A DNA stretch of 6,035 bases from positions 1-6,035 of the forward strand of contig JAKAPV010000186.1 of NCBI GenBank assembly GCA_021806845.1, written 5' to 3'. Positions 1 to 5,846 of this stretch are shown here, piece by piece; position 1 is the first letter of the stretch, and each line of letters opens with the position of its first letter. The notes under the pieces were generated by a model, which was not told the origin of the DNA, did not search any database, and worked only from the letters and a program-made list of their open reading frames with translations. The position numbers and the translations under genes were made by a program. Source of the stretch: Bacillota bacterium. Its GTDB lineage: Bacteria; Bacillota; Sulfobacillia; JAJZYS01; JAJYTV01.

Positions 1-2049
1 GACGATGCATAGCACTTCTTTGGCTCGCGTGACTGCCGTGTAGAAGAGGTTGCGCCCGAGGAGCATCCAGTGCTGCGCTGAGAGCACGAGCACGACCGCG
101 CGGTACTCGCTGCCCTGCGCCTTGTGCACCGTCGTCGCGTAGCCGAGCTGGAGCTGGCGAAGCTCGTCCTGGCTGTACGCGACCTCGCGTTCGCCGGCCG
201 GGTCCGGAAAGCTCACGGTCAGGGCGCGGTCCCGCGCCGAGACCGCGGTGATGCGGCCCACCTCGCCGTTCAGGGCGCCGCGCTGGTAATCGTTTCGCAG
301 CTGGACGACGCGGTCCCCCAGCCGGAAGACGCGATCGCCGAACCGTACCTCCGGCCGCCCGCGCAGCGGGTTGAGCCGCGCCTGCAGGGCGGTGTTCAGC
401 GCCTGCACGCCCGTCTCGTTGCGGTGTCCGGCCGAGAGCACCTGAATCTCGTCCGGCTCGATGCCGCGGCGCGGCAGCTCCTCCGTCGCGAGGCGGAGCG
501 CCTGGTCCTGTACCTCCTGGGGCGTCTCCGCCCGCAGCCAGATGAAGTCCTTGGCGGTCTGCGGCATCTGCCCCTGGCGGATGCGGTGCGCAGCCTGGAC
601 GATGCCGCTCTCTGCCGCCTGCCGGAACACCTCGCGCAGTTCGGCGCGCGGTACGAACGGCAGCGCGAGGAGCTGGTTGAAGGGCTCTCCCGCGCCGACC
701 GGCGGCAGCTGGTCGGCGTCGCCAACGAGCACGAGCCGGGTCGTCGGCCTGAGCGCGGCCAGCAGGCGGTCGAACAGCCACAGATCGATCATCGACGACT
801 CGTCCACGATCAGGAGATCCGCTTCGACCTCGCGCGTCTCGGTCTGCGGACCGCGCAAGCCGAGCAGGCGATGCAGGGTCTGGGCGGAGACACCGCTCGC
901 CTCCTGCACGCGCTTCGCCGCACGGCCGGTCGGGGCGGCGAGTTCGACCCGCAGGCCGCGCGAGCGCGCGCCCTGGGCGATGGCGCGCACCGTCGTGGTC
1001 TTGCCGGTGCCGGGCCCGCCGGTGAGGACGAACAGGGGACAGGCGAGCGCCTGCGCCGCTGCGGCGGCCTGTTCCAACGTGAGCGTGCCGCGCTGGCGCA
1101 GCTGCAGTGGCTGGACCTCGCTGCGCAGCCGCTCCGCCACGGCGCGCGCGATGCGGGACTCGATCTGGAAGCTGCGGGTCAGGTAAAGAAGTTCGCCGTC
1201 CTGGACGAGCGCGCCGCCCAGCCTCAGGCGCTCCACCGCTGCCTTCAGCCCATCCTCGGACGCGCTATAGCGGGCGCCTCGCTCCGGGAACAGGGGAGCC
1301 GGGAGCGCGACGTGGCCTTCGTCCGCGGCGCTTTGCAGAAGGTAGAGGACGAGTGCCTCCATGCGCTCGGGGGCGTCCTCGCTGATGCCCATCGCCCTCG
1401 CGACGCGGTCCGCCGTCAGGAAGCCGATCCCCCCGACCTCCCGCCACAGCCGGTACGGCTCGTGCTGGACCACCGCTTCCGCACGCTCGCCGTAGTGCAG
1501 CTCGATCTTGCGCGCTACGTGCAGCGGCACCTCGTACGGGCGCAGCGCGACGACGAGTCGCTCCAGGCGCACCTGCTCCTTCGCGGCCTTGCGGGCCTCC
1601 CCCACGCGCCGCCTGCCGATGCCGGGAACCTCCTGGAGGCGCTCTGGGTGGTTGCGCAGCACCTCCAGCGTCTCATCGCCGAACCGCTCGTAGAGCCGCT
1701 CCGCGATCTTCGGTCCGATGCCCGGAATCAGGCCGGAAGCGAGATAGGCGATGATTCCTTCGCGGCTGACCGGCAGCTGGCGCGTAAGCGTCTCGACCTG
1801 GAACTGGGCGCCGTATGTCGCATGCCGCTTGGCCTGGCCGGTCGCGCGCACGCGTTCGCCGGGCGCGAGGTCTCCGAGCGCTCCGACGAGCGTGATCGTA
1901 CCGCCCTTCTCCAGTCTCAACTGCACGACGCTGAAGCCGTTCTCGGCATTGTGGTAGGTCACGCGCTCCACCTCGCCCGCTACTTCGCGCGCGGCGAAGA
2001 GTGCGGTGTCGCCTCGCGCCGGCCGCGGGGCCGGTCTGCGGCCCGGCAA
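1..2049 (-). CDS. recD2: RecD2-type ATP-dependent 5'-3' DNA helicase, C-terminus cut by window edge
   Basis: The reverse strand stays open from 2049 to base 1 without a stop, giving 683 visible residues; RecD2 proteins are usually about 720-750, so only a few dozen C-terminal residues are missing. Seen in order: an N-terminal OB-like segment (GEVERVTYHNAENGFSVVQ, from about residue 24), helix-hairpin-helix motifs (GLIPGIGP near 106, then VPGIGRRR), Walker A GGPGTGKT (about 344-351), Walker B/DEAD-like LLIVDESSMID (DE about 416-417), GDADQLPPVG motif III (about 440-450), and C-terminal helicase motifs TTVHKAQGSEY and NLFYTAVTRAKE. The family (SF1B) unwinds DNA 5' to 3' in repair; unlike RecD of RecBCD it works without RecB/RecC, and none is seen here. 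Start: I chose TTG at 2049, two bases after the M24 stop, with GGGGTG eight bases upstream. There is no ATG option; a GTG at 1971 is an alternative. The first ~22 residues are Arg/Pro/Ala-rich and unlike the family. Identity is firm, the start is tentative. Confidence 0.93.
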   Translation of the reverse strand, partial: MPGRRPAPRPARGDTALFAAREVAGEVERVTYHNAENGFSVVQLRLEKGGTITLVGALGDLAPGERVRATGQAKRHATYGAQFQVETLTRQLPVSREGIIAYLASGLIPGIGPKIAERLYERFGDETLEVLRNHPERLQEVPGIGRRRVGEARKAAKEQVRLERLVVALRPYEVPLHVARKIELHYGERAEAVVQHEPYRLWREVGGIGFLTADRVARAMGISEDAPERMEALVLYLLQSAADEGHVALPAPLFPERGARYSASEDGLKAAVERLRLGGALVQDGELLYLTRSFQIESRIARAVAERLRSEVQPLQLRQRGTLTLEQAAAAAQALACPLFVLTGGPGTGKTTTVRAIAQGARSRGLRVELAAPTGRAAKRVQEASGVSAQTLHRLLGLRGPQTETREVEADLLIVDESSMIDLWLFDRLLAALRPTTRLVLVGDADQLPPVGAGEPFNQLLALPFVPRAELREVFRQAAESGIVQAAHRIRQGQMPQTAKDFIWLRAETPQEVQDQALRLATEELPRRGIEPDEIQVLSAGHRNETGVQALNTALQARLNPLRGRPEVRFGDRVFRLGDRVVQLRNDYQRGALNGEVGRITAVSARDRALTVSFPDPAGEREVAYSQDELRQLQLGYATTVHKAQGSEYRAVVLVLSAQHWMLLGRNLFYTAVTRAKEVLCIV

Positions 2050-2051
2050 GT

Positions 2052-3320
2052 CTACCGCACCCCGTCGCGCGGCAGGGTGATGGGGCCCCGCGGAAAGTGC
2101 GTCAGCACCTCCGCGGGGCCGGAGGAGCACACGATGAAGGAGTCCTCGACGCCGACGGCTCCGATGCCCGGGAAGACGAACTTGGGCTCTACCGCGATCA
2201 CCATGCCGGGTTCGAGGACGCCTTGCGCCCGCTCCGTGAGGACTGGAAACTCGTCGAGTTCCAGCCCGATGCCATGGCCAAGGAAGCGCGCCCGGTCCGG
2301 TCCGAAACCGAGGAAGTGCTGCCCGAGGCCGCGCTCCTCCGCCCGCCGGCTCGCGCGCTGGAAGAGGGACGCGATCTCCGTTCCGGGATGCATCGCCTCC
2401 TCTGCCTCCGCCAGGATGTCGATTGCGAGCTCCGCCGCGTACTGCAGCTGCCCCGGCAGCTCGCCGATGACGAAGGTGCGGGTTCCGTCCGCGACGTAGC
2501 CGCGCACGGCGACGGCGTAGTCACAGAGGATCGGGCCGTCCGGCTCGATCGCGATTCCACGGGAGCCCTGCCCGATGCTGGGGTGCGGCCCCTCCCCGCC
2601 GGTCGGGCCGTCGAAGTAGGCCGGCACCGCGCCTGGCGGTCCAAAGAGCACGTGCGGGGCGAAATAGTCGAAGTTGAAGCCGCGCGTGCGCATCAGGCCC
2701 TGCCCGCCCTGCAGCCGGCCGTGCGCATCGACGCGGATGGAGATCTCGTGGTCGTTCGCGCCGGGGCGCAGCAGGCGCCCGGTCTCCTGCATCATCTCTG
2801 CCCAGGCGGCCCCGGCGGCGCGGATCTCGCCAAGCTCGAACTCGGACTTCACTTGGCGCAGGGCCCGCACGGTGCTGCTGACGTCCTCGATGCGGGAATC
2901 GGGGAACATCCGCTCCAGTTGGCGGTAGAGCTGCCACGGGAGGACGTCGCCCTCAACGCCGACGCAGCCGGTGCTGAACCCCGCAGCCGCAAGCAGCGCG
3001 GGCAGGTCCTTCGGCCGCTCCAGAGCGACGACCTGCCAGGGAGTCTCACGCTGCGTGCGCTCCACGCCCTTGCGGCAGAAGAGAATCGGCTCGCGCTCCG
3101 CTCCGACGGCGAGGAAACCTTGCTGTACGGTGCCTGCGAAATAGTACTTGTCTATGGACTGCTGCAGGAGCGCGACGTCCGTGCCTGCTTCGCCCAGCGC
3201 GCGGGCAAGGCGCGCGCAGCGCTCCTTCAGATCCTGTTCGAGCGGTCCGCTCATGCCCTCTTGGCCCCCCGTCCCATGATCGCGCACAAACTGCAGCATC
3301 TGCTTGCCGGACTCCCGCAT
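2052..3320 (-). CDS. M24 family metallopeptidase, Xaa-Pro aminopeptidase/dipeptidase type
   Basis: A 422-aa protein with the two-domain creatinase-like layout: an N-terminal non-catalytic domain (about 25-150) and a C-terminal pita-bread metallopeptidase domain (about 160-410). All five expected dinuclear-metal ligands are visible: D267 (in CDYAVAV), D278 (in ADGTRTF), H349 (in GHGIGLELDE), E378 (in AVEPKFVFPG) and E392 (in GVEDSF). The enzyme is therefore expected to be active, releasing residues from X-Pro peptides; the exact substrate is not readable. No signal peptide is seen, so it is probably cytoplasmic. Start choice: the frame extends to a GTG at 3335 overlapping the upstream ggt stop (GTGA), but that GTG has a purine tract directly against it with no spacer. 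ATG at 3320 has GAGGG five bases upstream and is preferred. A further ATG at 3254 (400 aa) would match the N-terminus of relatives as I remember them and cannot be excluded. It follows ggt without a gap and is followed by recD2 within two bases. Confidence 0.9.
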   Translation of the reverse strand: MRESGKQMLQFVRDHGTGGQEGMSGPLEQDLKERCARLARALGEAGTDVALLQQSIDKYYFAGTVQQGFLAVGAEREPILFCRKGVERTQRETPWQVVALERPKDLPALLAAAGFSTGCVGVEGDVLPWQLYRQLERMFPDSRIEDVSSTVRALRQVKSEFELGEIRAAGAAWAEMMQETGRLLRPGANDHEISIRVDAHGRLQGGQGLMRTRGFNFDYFAPHVLFGPPGAVPAYFDGPTGGEGPHPSIGQGSRGIAIEPDGPILCDYAVAVRGYVADGTRTFVIGELPGQLQYAAELAIDILAEAEEAMHPGTEIASLFQRASRRAEERGLGQHFLGFGPDRARFLGHGIGLELDEFPVLTERAQGVLEPGMVIAVEPKFVFPGIGAVGVEDSFIVCSSGPAEVLTHFPRGPITLPRDGVR

Positions 3321-3325
3321 GGAGG

Positions 3326-3330
3326 CCCTC
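3326..3330 (-). promoter_or_regulatory. Ribosome binding site deciding the M24 peptidase start
   Basis: On the minus strand GAGGG lies five bases before ATG 3318-3320 and within the first codons of the longer GTG-start frame. It favours the ATG over the GTG that overlaps the ggt stop codon. Translation of the peptidase would begin a few bases after ribosomes terminate on ggt, consistent with coupling. Confidence 0.5.
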
Positions 3331-3331
3331 G

Positions 3332-4879
3332 TCACTCCGCCCAGGCGATGCCGTCCCCGCGCGGATCGGCCGTCGCGCGCAGGAGCCCGAAGGGGCTGCG
3401 GGTGATTGCCTGGGCATGACCCATGCCGTCCATCTGCGCTGGGCCGACGCGCACCACATGGCCGCGCCGGGAGAGCGCGGGCGCGAGCGGCGCAAGCCCC
3501 GCCTCGAGCTGGAGCGCGGGAGGATCGCCGAAGCCCGTGCGCAGACGCGGCGCCGCCACGGCGTCCTCAAGCCCTTCGCCCGCGTCGATCAGGCGCTGCA
3601 GGATTTGCAGGTTCGTCTGCGGCTGCCCGTCTCCGCCCATCGCGCCCAGCACCGTTTCGAGCCTTCCATCCGCGAGGACCATCGTCGCCATCAGGGTGTG
3701 AGCCGTCCGCTTTCCGGCGGCGATCGCGTTGGGATGTCCGTCCTCCAGGCTGAAGTAGGCGCCGCGATTTTGCAAGTGCACCCCGAAGCCCGGCACCAGG
3801 ACGCCGCTGCCCACGCCAAGGTAATTGCTCTGGATCACGGCGCAGGCGTCGCCGCCCGCGTCCCATGCGCAGAGGAATGTGGTTCCACCGGGCAGCAGCC
3901 GCGGCGATGGCTCCTGCGCGGCCGAAGGGTCGATGTCGCCCCTTGCCTGCGCGGCGAACGATCCGCGCAGTATCTCAGGCCAATCGACGGGTGCCGTGCG
4001 GGGATCGGCGAGCAGGTTGTCGCGCAGCAGGTAGGCGCGCTTCAGGGCCTCGACCGCAAGATGCGCGGAATCGGGGTCGCCCGGCCTTGCGGGCGGCAGC
4101 CCGTCCAGGATGGCGAGCGCCAGCAGCAGGGTCGCGCCCTGGCTCGGCGGCGGGGTCACGAGGATGCGCCGCCCCCGGTAGGAGCACTCGAGCGGCGTCG
4201 CCTCCTCCGCCTCGAAGGCCGCCATGTCCTCTCTCGTGACGCTGCCGCCCCCCGGCAGGAGGGTCGCCTCGAGGGCGGCGGCGAACGGCCCGCCGTAGAA
4301 CCAGTCCGGCCCTTCCTGCGCGAGCGCCGCGAGCGTTCTCGCGAGGTCCGGGCTGCGCTGCAGGTCGCCGGCAGCGGGAGCCCCCTTTGGCAGGAACTGC
4401 AGCCGAAACGCCTCGTCCGCGAAGTCCTGCGCTTCACCGAGCGCCTGCGCCACCTTGCGCGTCAGCGGGAAGCCCCCCTCCGCGACGGCGACTGCATCCG
4501 CAAAGAGGTCCGCCCATGCAAGCTTGCCATAGGTGCGGTGCAAGAGGCCCCAGCCGCGTACGGCACCCGGCAGCGTGACCGCCAGGGGGCCGCGCTGCGG
4601 CATCGCGCCCACGGCAGGCAGCCGCTCGCGACGAAAGGCGCTGCCGACGGGTCCCGCGGCTGCGTATGCCCGTACGGAGCGGTCCCGCGCGCTGTAGACG
4701 AGCGCGAAGAGGTCGCCGCCGAGGCCACAGGCATCGGGCTCGGTGACGGCCAGCACGGCGTTTGCCGCAATCGCGGCATCCACCGCGCCGCCGCCCTCCC
4801 GCAGTGCCCGCATGCCCGCCTGCGTGGCCAGCGGATGCGCCGTGGCTACGGCGTGGTGAAACCCGATCGCTTCGTACAT
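3332..4879 (-). CDS. Gamma-glutamyltransferase / glutathione hydrolase-like protein (YwrD-like, cytosolic type)
   Basis: A 515-aa N-terminal nucleophile hydrolase proenzyme of normal family length. Near the N-terminus are the large-subunit motifs ATAHPLATQAG (12-22) and GGGAVDAAIAAN, then CGLGGDLFALVY (51-62) and GPLAVTLPGAVRGW (97-110). The processing site is GGTTFLCAWD: Thr333 is the expected self-cleavage residue and catalytic nucleophile, splitting a ~332-residue large and ~183-residue small subunit. The small subunit carries NRGAYFSL, GKRTAHTLMATMV and the glycine-rich GAMGGDGQPQTN, which replaces the GSPGGS of the E. coli periplasmic enzyme and is typical of the YwrD/cephalosporin-acylase-like branch. 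No signal peptide is seen, so a cytosolic role in gamma-glutamyl peptide or glutathione-like thiol turnover is inferred; the true substrate is open. ATG 4879 is preceded by a G6 tract seven bases upstream. Its stop overlaps the alternative GTG start of the M24 peptidase, linking the two in expression. Confidence 0.92.
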   Translation of the reverse strand: MYEAIGFHHAVATAHPLATQAGMRALREGGGAVDAAIAANAVLAVTEPDACGLGGDLFALVYSARDRSVRAYAAAGPVGSAFRRERLPAVGAMPQRGPLAVTLPGAVRGWGLLHRTYGKLAWADLFADAVAVAEGGFPLTRKVAQALGEAQDFADEAFRLQFLPKGAPAAGDLQRSPDLARTLAALAQEGPDWFYGGPFAAALEATLLPGGGSVTREDMAAFEAEEATPLECSYRGRRILVTPPPSQGATLLLALAILDGLPPARPGDPDSAHLAVEALKRAYLLRDNLLADPRTAPVDWPEILRGSFAAQARGDIDPSAAQEPSPRLLPGGTTFLCAWDAGGDACAVIQSNYLGVGSGVLVPGFGVHLQNRGAYFSLEDGHPNAIAAGKRTAHTLMATMVLADGRLETVLGAMGGDGQPQTNLQILQRLIDAGEGLEDAVAAPRLRTGFGDPPALQLEAGLAPLAPALSRRGHVVRVGPAQMDGMGHAQAITRSPFGLLRATADPRGDGIAWAE

Positions 4880-4882
4880 GCG

Positions 4883-4914
4883 AAAACCCCCCAGGGTGGT
4901 TGAGTCCCCGGGGG
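4883..4914 (-). terminator. Possible weak terminator/attenuator hairpin between bioY and ggt
   Basis: Reading the minus strand, a C5 run (4914-4910) can pair with a G-run (4891-4887) followed immediately by TTTT. A smaller alternative pairs AACC with GGTT around a short loop, with one mismatch. This could end part of the bioY transcripts. The same G-run is the only candidate ribosome binding site for ggt, so pairing would also hide it. The U-run is short and the stem is modest, so this is a suggestion only. Confidence 0.25.
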
Positions 4915-4933
4915 AAAGTATTCCGGCTGCCTG

Positions 4934-5473
4934 CTACGCCTCCTGCTGCAGTGCGAGGCGCCGCAGCGGCGGCGCGATCAGTGCGGCGACGATGCCCTTG
5001 ACGAGATCAACCGGCAGAAAGGGTATGGCGCCGAGCAGCACCGCATTGTGCCAGGTCGCGCCCTGGGCGATGTGCAGGCCGGTCACGCCGCCCGCGTAGA
5101 TGACTACGATGCCAAGCGCGGCCCCCAGGAGGCGCAAGGCGATGCCGCGCTGCCCAAGCGCCCCGGATATCGCAGCGGCGAACGGCCAGGCCAGGATGTA
5201 GCCGCCGAATGGTCCGATGATCACGCCGATGCCGGCGGCGCCGCCGGCGAATACCGGGACCCCCACCGCGCCCAGCACGATGTAGAGCACGACCGACAGG
5301 GCCCCGAGCCCCGGTCCCAGCACGAGGCCCGCGAGCAGTACGACGAGCACCTGGAGCGTGAACGGCACGTCCGTGAGGGGCAGCGTAAAACTGACGTACG
5401 AAGCCACGGCAAGGAGCGCGGCGAACGCTGCCGCATAGGCAATGCGGCGCGCCCGCCGGTATTCCTCCGACAC
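4934..5473 (-). CDS. bioY: BioY biotin transporter, ECF substrate-binding (S) component
   Basis: A 179-aa very hydrophobic protein with about six membrane segments, the normal BioY size. Recognisable family features: the N-terminal small-residue helix IAYAAAFAALLAVASYVSF, VPFTLQVLVVLLAGLVLGPG, LSVVLYIVLGAVGVPVFAGG, GPFGGYILAWPFAA, and the C-terminal FLPVDLVKGIVAALIAPPLRR. BioY binds biotin in the inner membrane and works with the shared EcfA/EcfT energising module, or alone at lower capacity. No bioM/bioN-like genes are in the window, so it is a solitary BioY that probably borrows the general ECF module. Start: the frame is open to an ATG pair at 5500/5497, but those codons lie inside the biotin operator and have no spaced SD. 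GTG at 5473 has AGGGGG with a six-base spacer and gives a normal N-terminus (MSEEYRRARRIAY), so I chose it. Regulation by BirA is strongly suggested by the upstream operator. Confidence 0.94.
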   Translation of the reverse strand: MSEEYRRARRIAYAAAFAALLAVASYVSFTLPLTDVPFTLQVLVVLLAGLVLGPGLGALSVVLYIVLGAVGVPVFAGGAAGIGVIIGPFGGYILAWPFAAAISGALGQRGIALRLLGAALGIVVIYAGGVTGLHIAQGATWHNAVLLGAIPFLPVDLVKGIVAALIAPPLRRLALQQEA

Positions 5474-5479
5474 AGGCGT

Positions 5480-5485
5480 CCCCCT
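5480..5485 (-). promoter_or_regulatory. Strong bioY ribosome binding site
   Basis: AGGGGG on the minus strand followed by ACGCCT and then GTG at 5473. Strength and spacing make this the best start for bioY and argue against the longer frame from 5500. Confidence 0.75.
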
Positions 5486-5486
5486 A

Positions 5487-5518
5487 TCGTCAACCATCAT
5501 TCACAACATGGTTTACAA
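5487..5518 (-). promoter_or_regulatory. BirA-type biotin operator upstream of bioY
   Basis: On the minus strand the sequence reads TTGTAAACC, 14 bases, then GGTTGACGA. One half-site is identical to the known BirA consensus TTGTAAACC-N14/15-GGTTTACAA; the other matches 7 of 9. It overlaps the -10 element and the expected transcription start of bioY, the classic position for repression by biotinyl-AMP-loaded BirA. This implies the host has a BirA with a DNA-binding domain (inference). Confidence 0.85.
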
Positions 5519-5543
5519 TGAAGGCGCCGCACCCACCTGTCAA
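5515..5543 (-). promoter_or_regulatory. bioY promoter (sigma-70 type)
   Basis: Minus strand: a perfect TTGACA -35 box (5543-5538), a 17-base spacer, and CATTGT as -10 (5520-5515), which keeps the important A2 and T6. The -10 lies partly inside the BirA operator, so operator occupancy would block polymerase. Confidence 0.65.
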
Positions 5544-5580
5544 GGGAGGGTGCGGGCCCAGCCGCAAAGAATCTCTGGGC

Positions 5581-5588
5581 GGGAGGGG
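5581..5588 (+). promoter_or_regulatory. Ribosome binding site of the small divergent gene
   Basis: GGGAGGGG ends five bases before GTG 5594-5596. It overlaps the alternative GTG at 5588, so the later GTG is the likely start. Confidence 0.65.
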
Positions 5589-5593
5589 TGGAC

Positions 5594-5791
5594 GTGTCCA
5601 AGAGAACGTTTGGCGAACTGCGTGTCGGCGCTAGGTTCCGGTGCGACGGCGAGATCTTCACGAAGGTCGAGCATGACCTGCGCGAAGGCATGCTGCAGTG
5701 CTCCAACGCCATGTCGGATGACGGCCGCTTCACGCTGCTGGAGCCCGAGCAGTCGGTGGACGTCGTCGCGCAGCCGAACGCCCCCGAGTAA
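5594..5791 (+). CDS. Small conserved-looking hypothetical protein, divergent from bioY
   Basis: A 65-aa acidic soluble protein that I do not recognise as a named family. It begins MSKRTFGELRVGARFRCDGE and ends with FTLLEPEQSVDVV plus a short polar tail. The pattern F-x-x-L-x-V-G-x-x-F-x-x-x-G-x-x-(F/Y)-x-K, followed by a region ending in a hydrophobic beta strand, is what I associate with small beta-rich bacterial/phage proteins of unknown function; that is a resemblance, not an assignment. It has two cysteines (about 17 and 36), no membrane segment and no signal peptide. Coding status is supported by a strong SD (GGGAGGGG, five bases before GTG 5594), GC-rich third positions and a TAA stop. 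An in-frame GTG at 5588 would add two residues but sits on the SD. It diverges from bioY across about 120 bases and may share that control region. Confidence 0.72.
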   Translation: MSKRTFGELRVGARFRCDGEIFTKVEHDLREGMLQCSNAMSDDGRFTLLEPEQSVDVVAQPNAPE

Positions 5792-5797
5792 CGGCTT

Positions 5798-5828
5798 AGT
5801 CCGACCGGCCGAGACGTAGGGCGGGACT
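5798..5828 (+). other. Inverted repeat just after the small gene
   Basis: AGTCC (5798-5802) can pair with GGACT (5824-5828) across a GC-rich 21-base loop, a few bases after the TAA stop. There is no T-run, so it is not a clear intrinsic terminator. It may be a 3' end structure of the small gene or the first hairpin of the structured RNA that follows. Confidence 0.3.
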
Positions 5829-5846
5829 GCTAGCAAGCTGGGCCGA

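Noticed and set aside
124..2499. Long plus-strand open frame of 791 codons
   Set aside because: It is the complement of recD2 and of the end of the M24 gene. The reverse strand carries intact helicase motifs, while this translation is Arg/Ala/Leu-rich without domains, a common artefact in high-GC DNA.
2001..3419. Plus-strand open frame of 472 codons opposite the M24 peptidase
   Set aside because: The minus strand encodes all five metal ligands of the family; the plus frame is antisense filler.
3416..4903. Plus-strand open frame of 495 codons opposite the gamma-glutamyltransferase
   Set aside because: It mirrors a clearly functional gene with catalytic motifs, has no recognisable domain, and has the composition of an antisense shadow.
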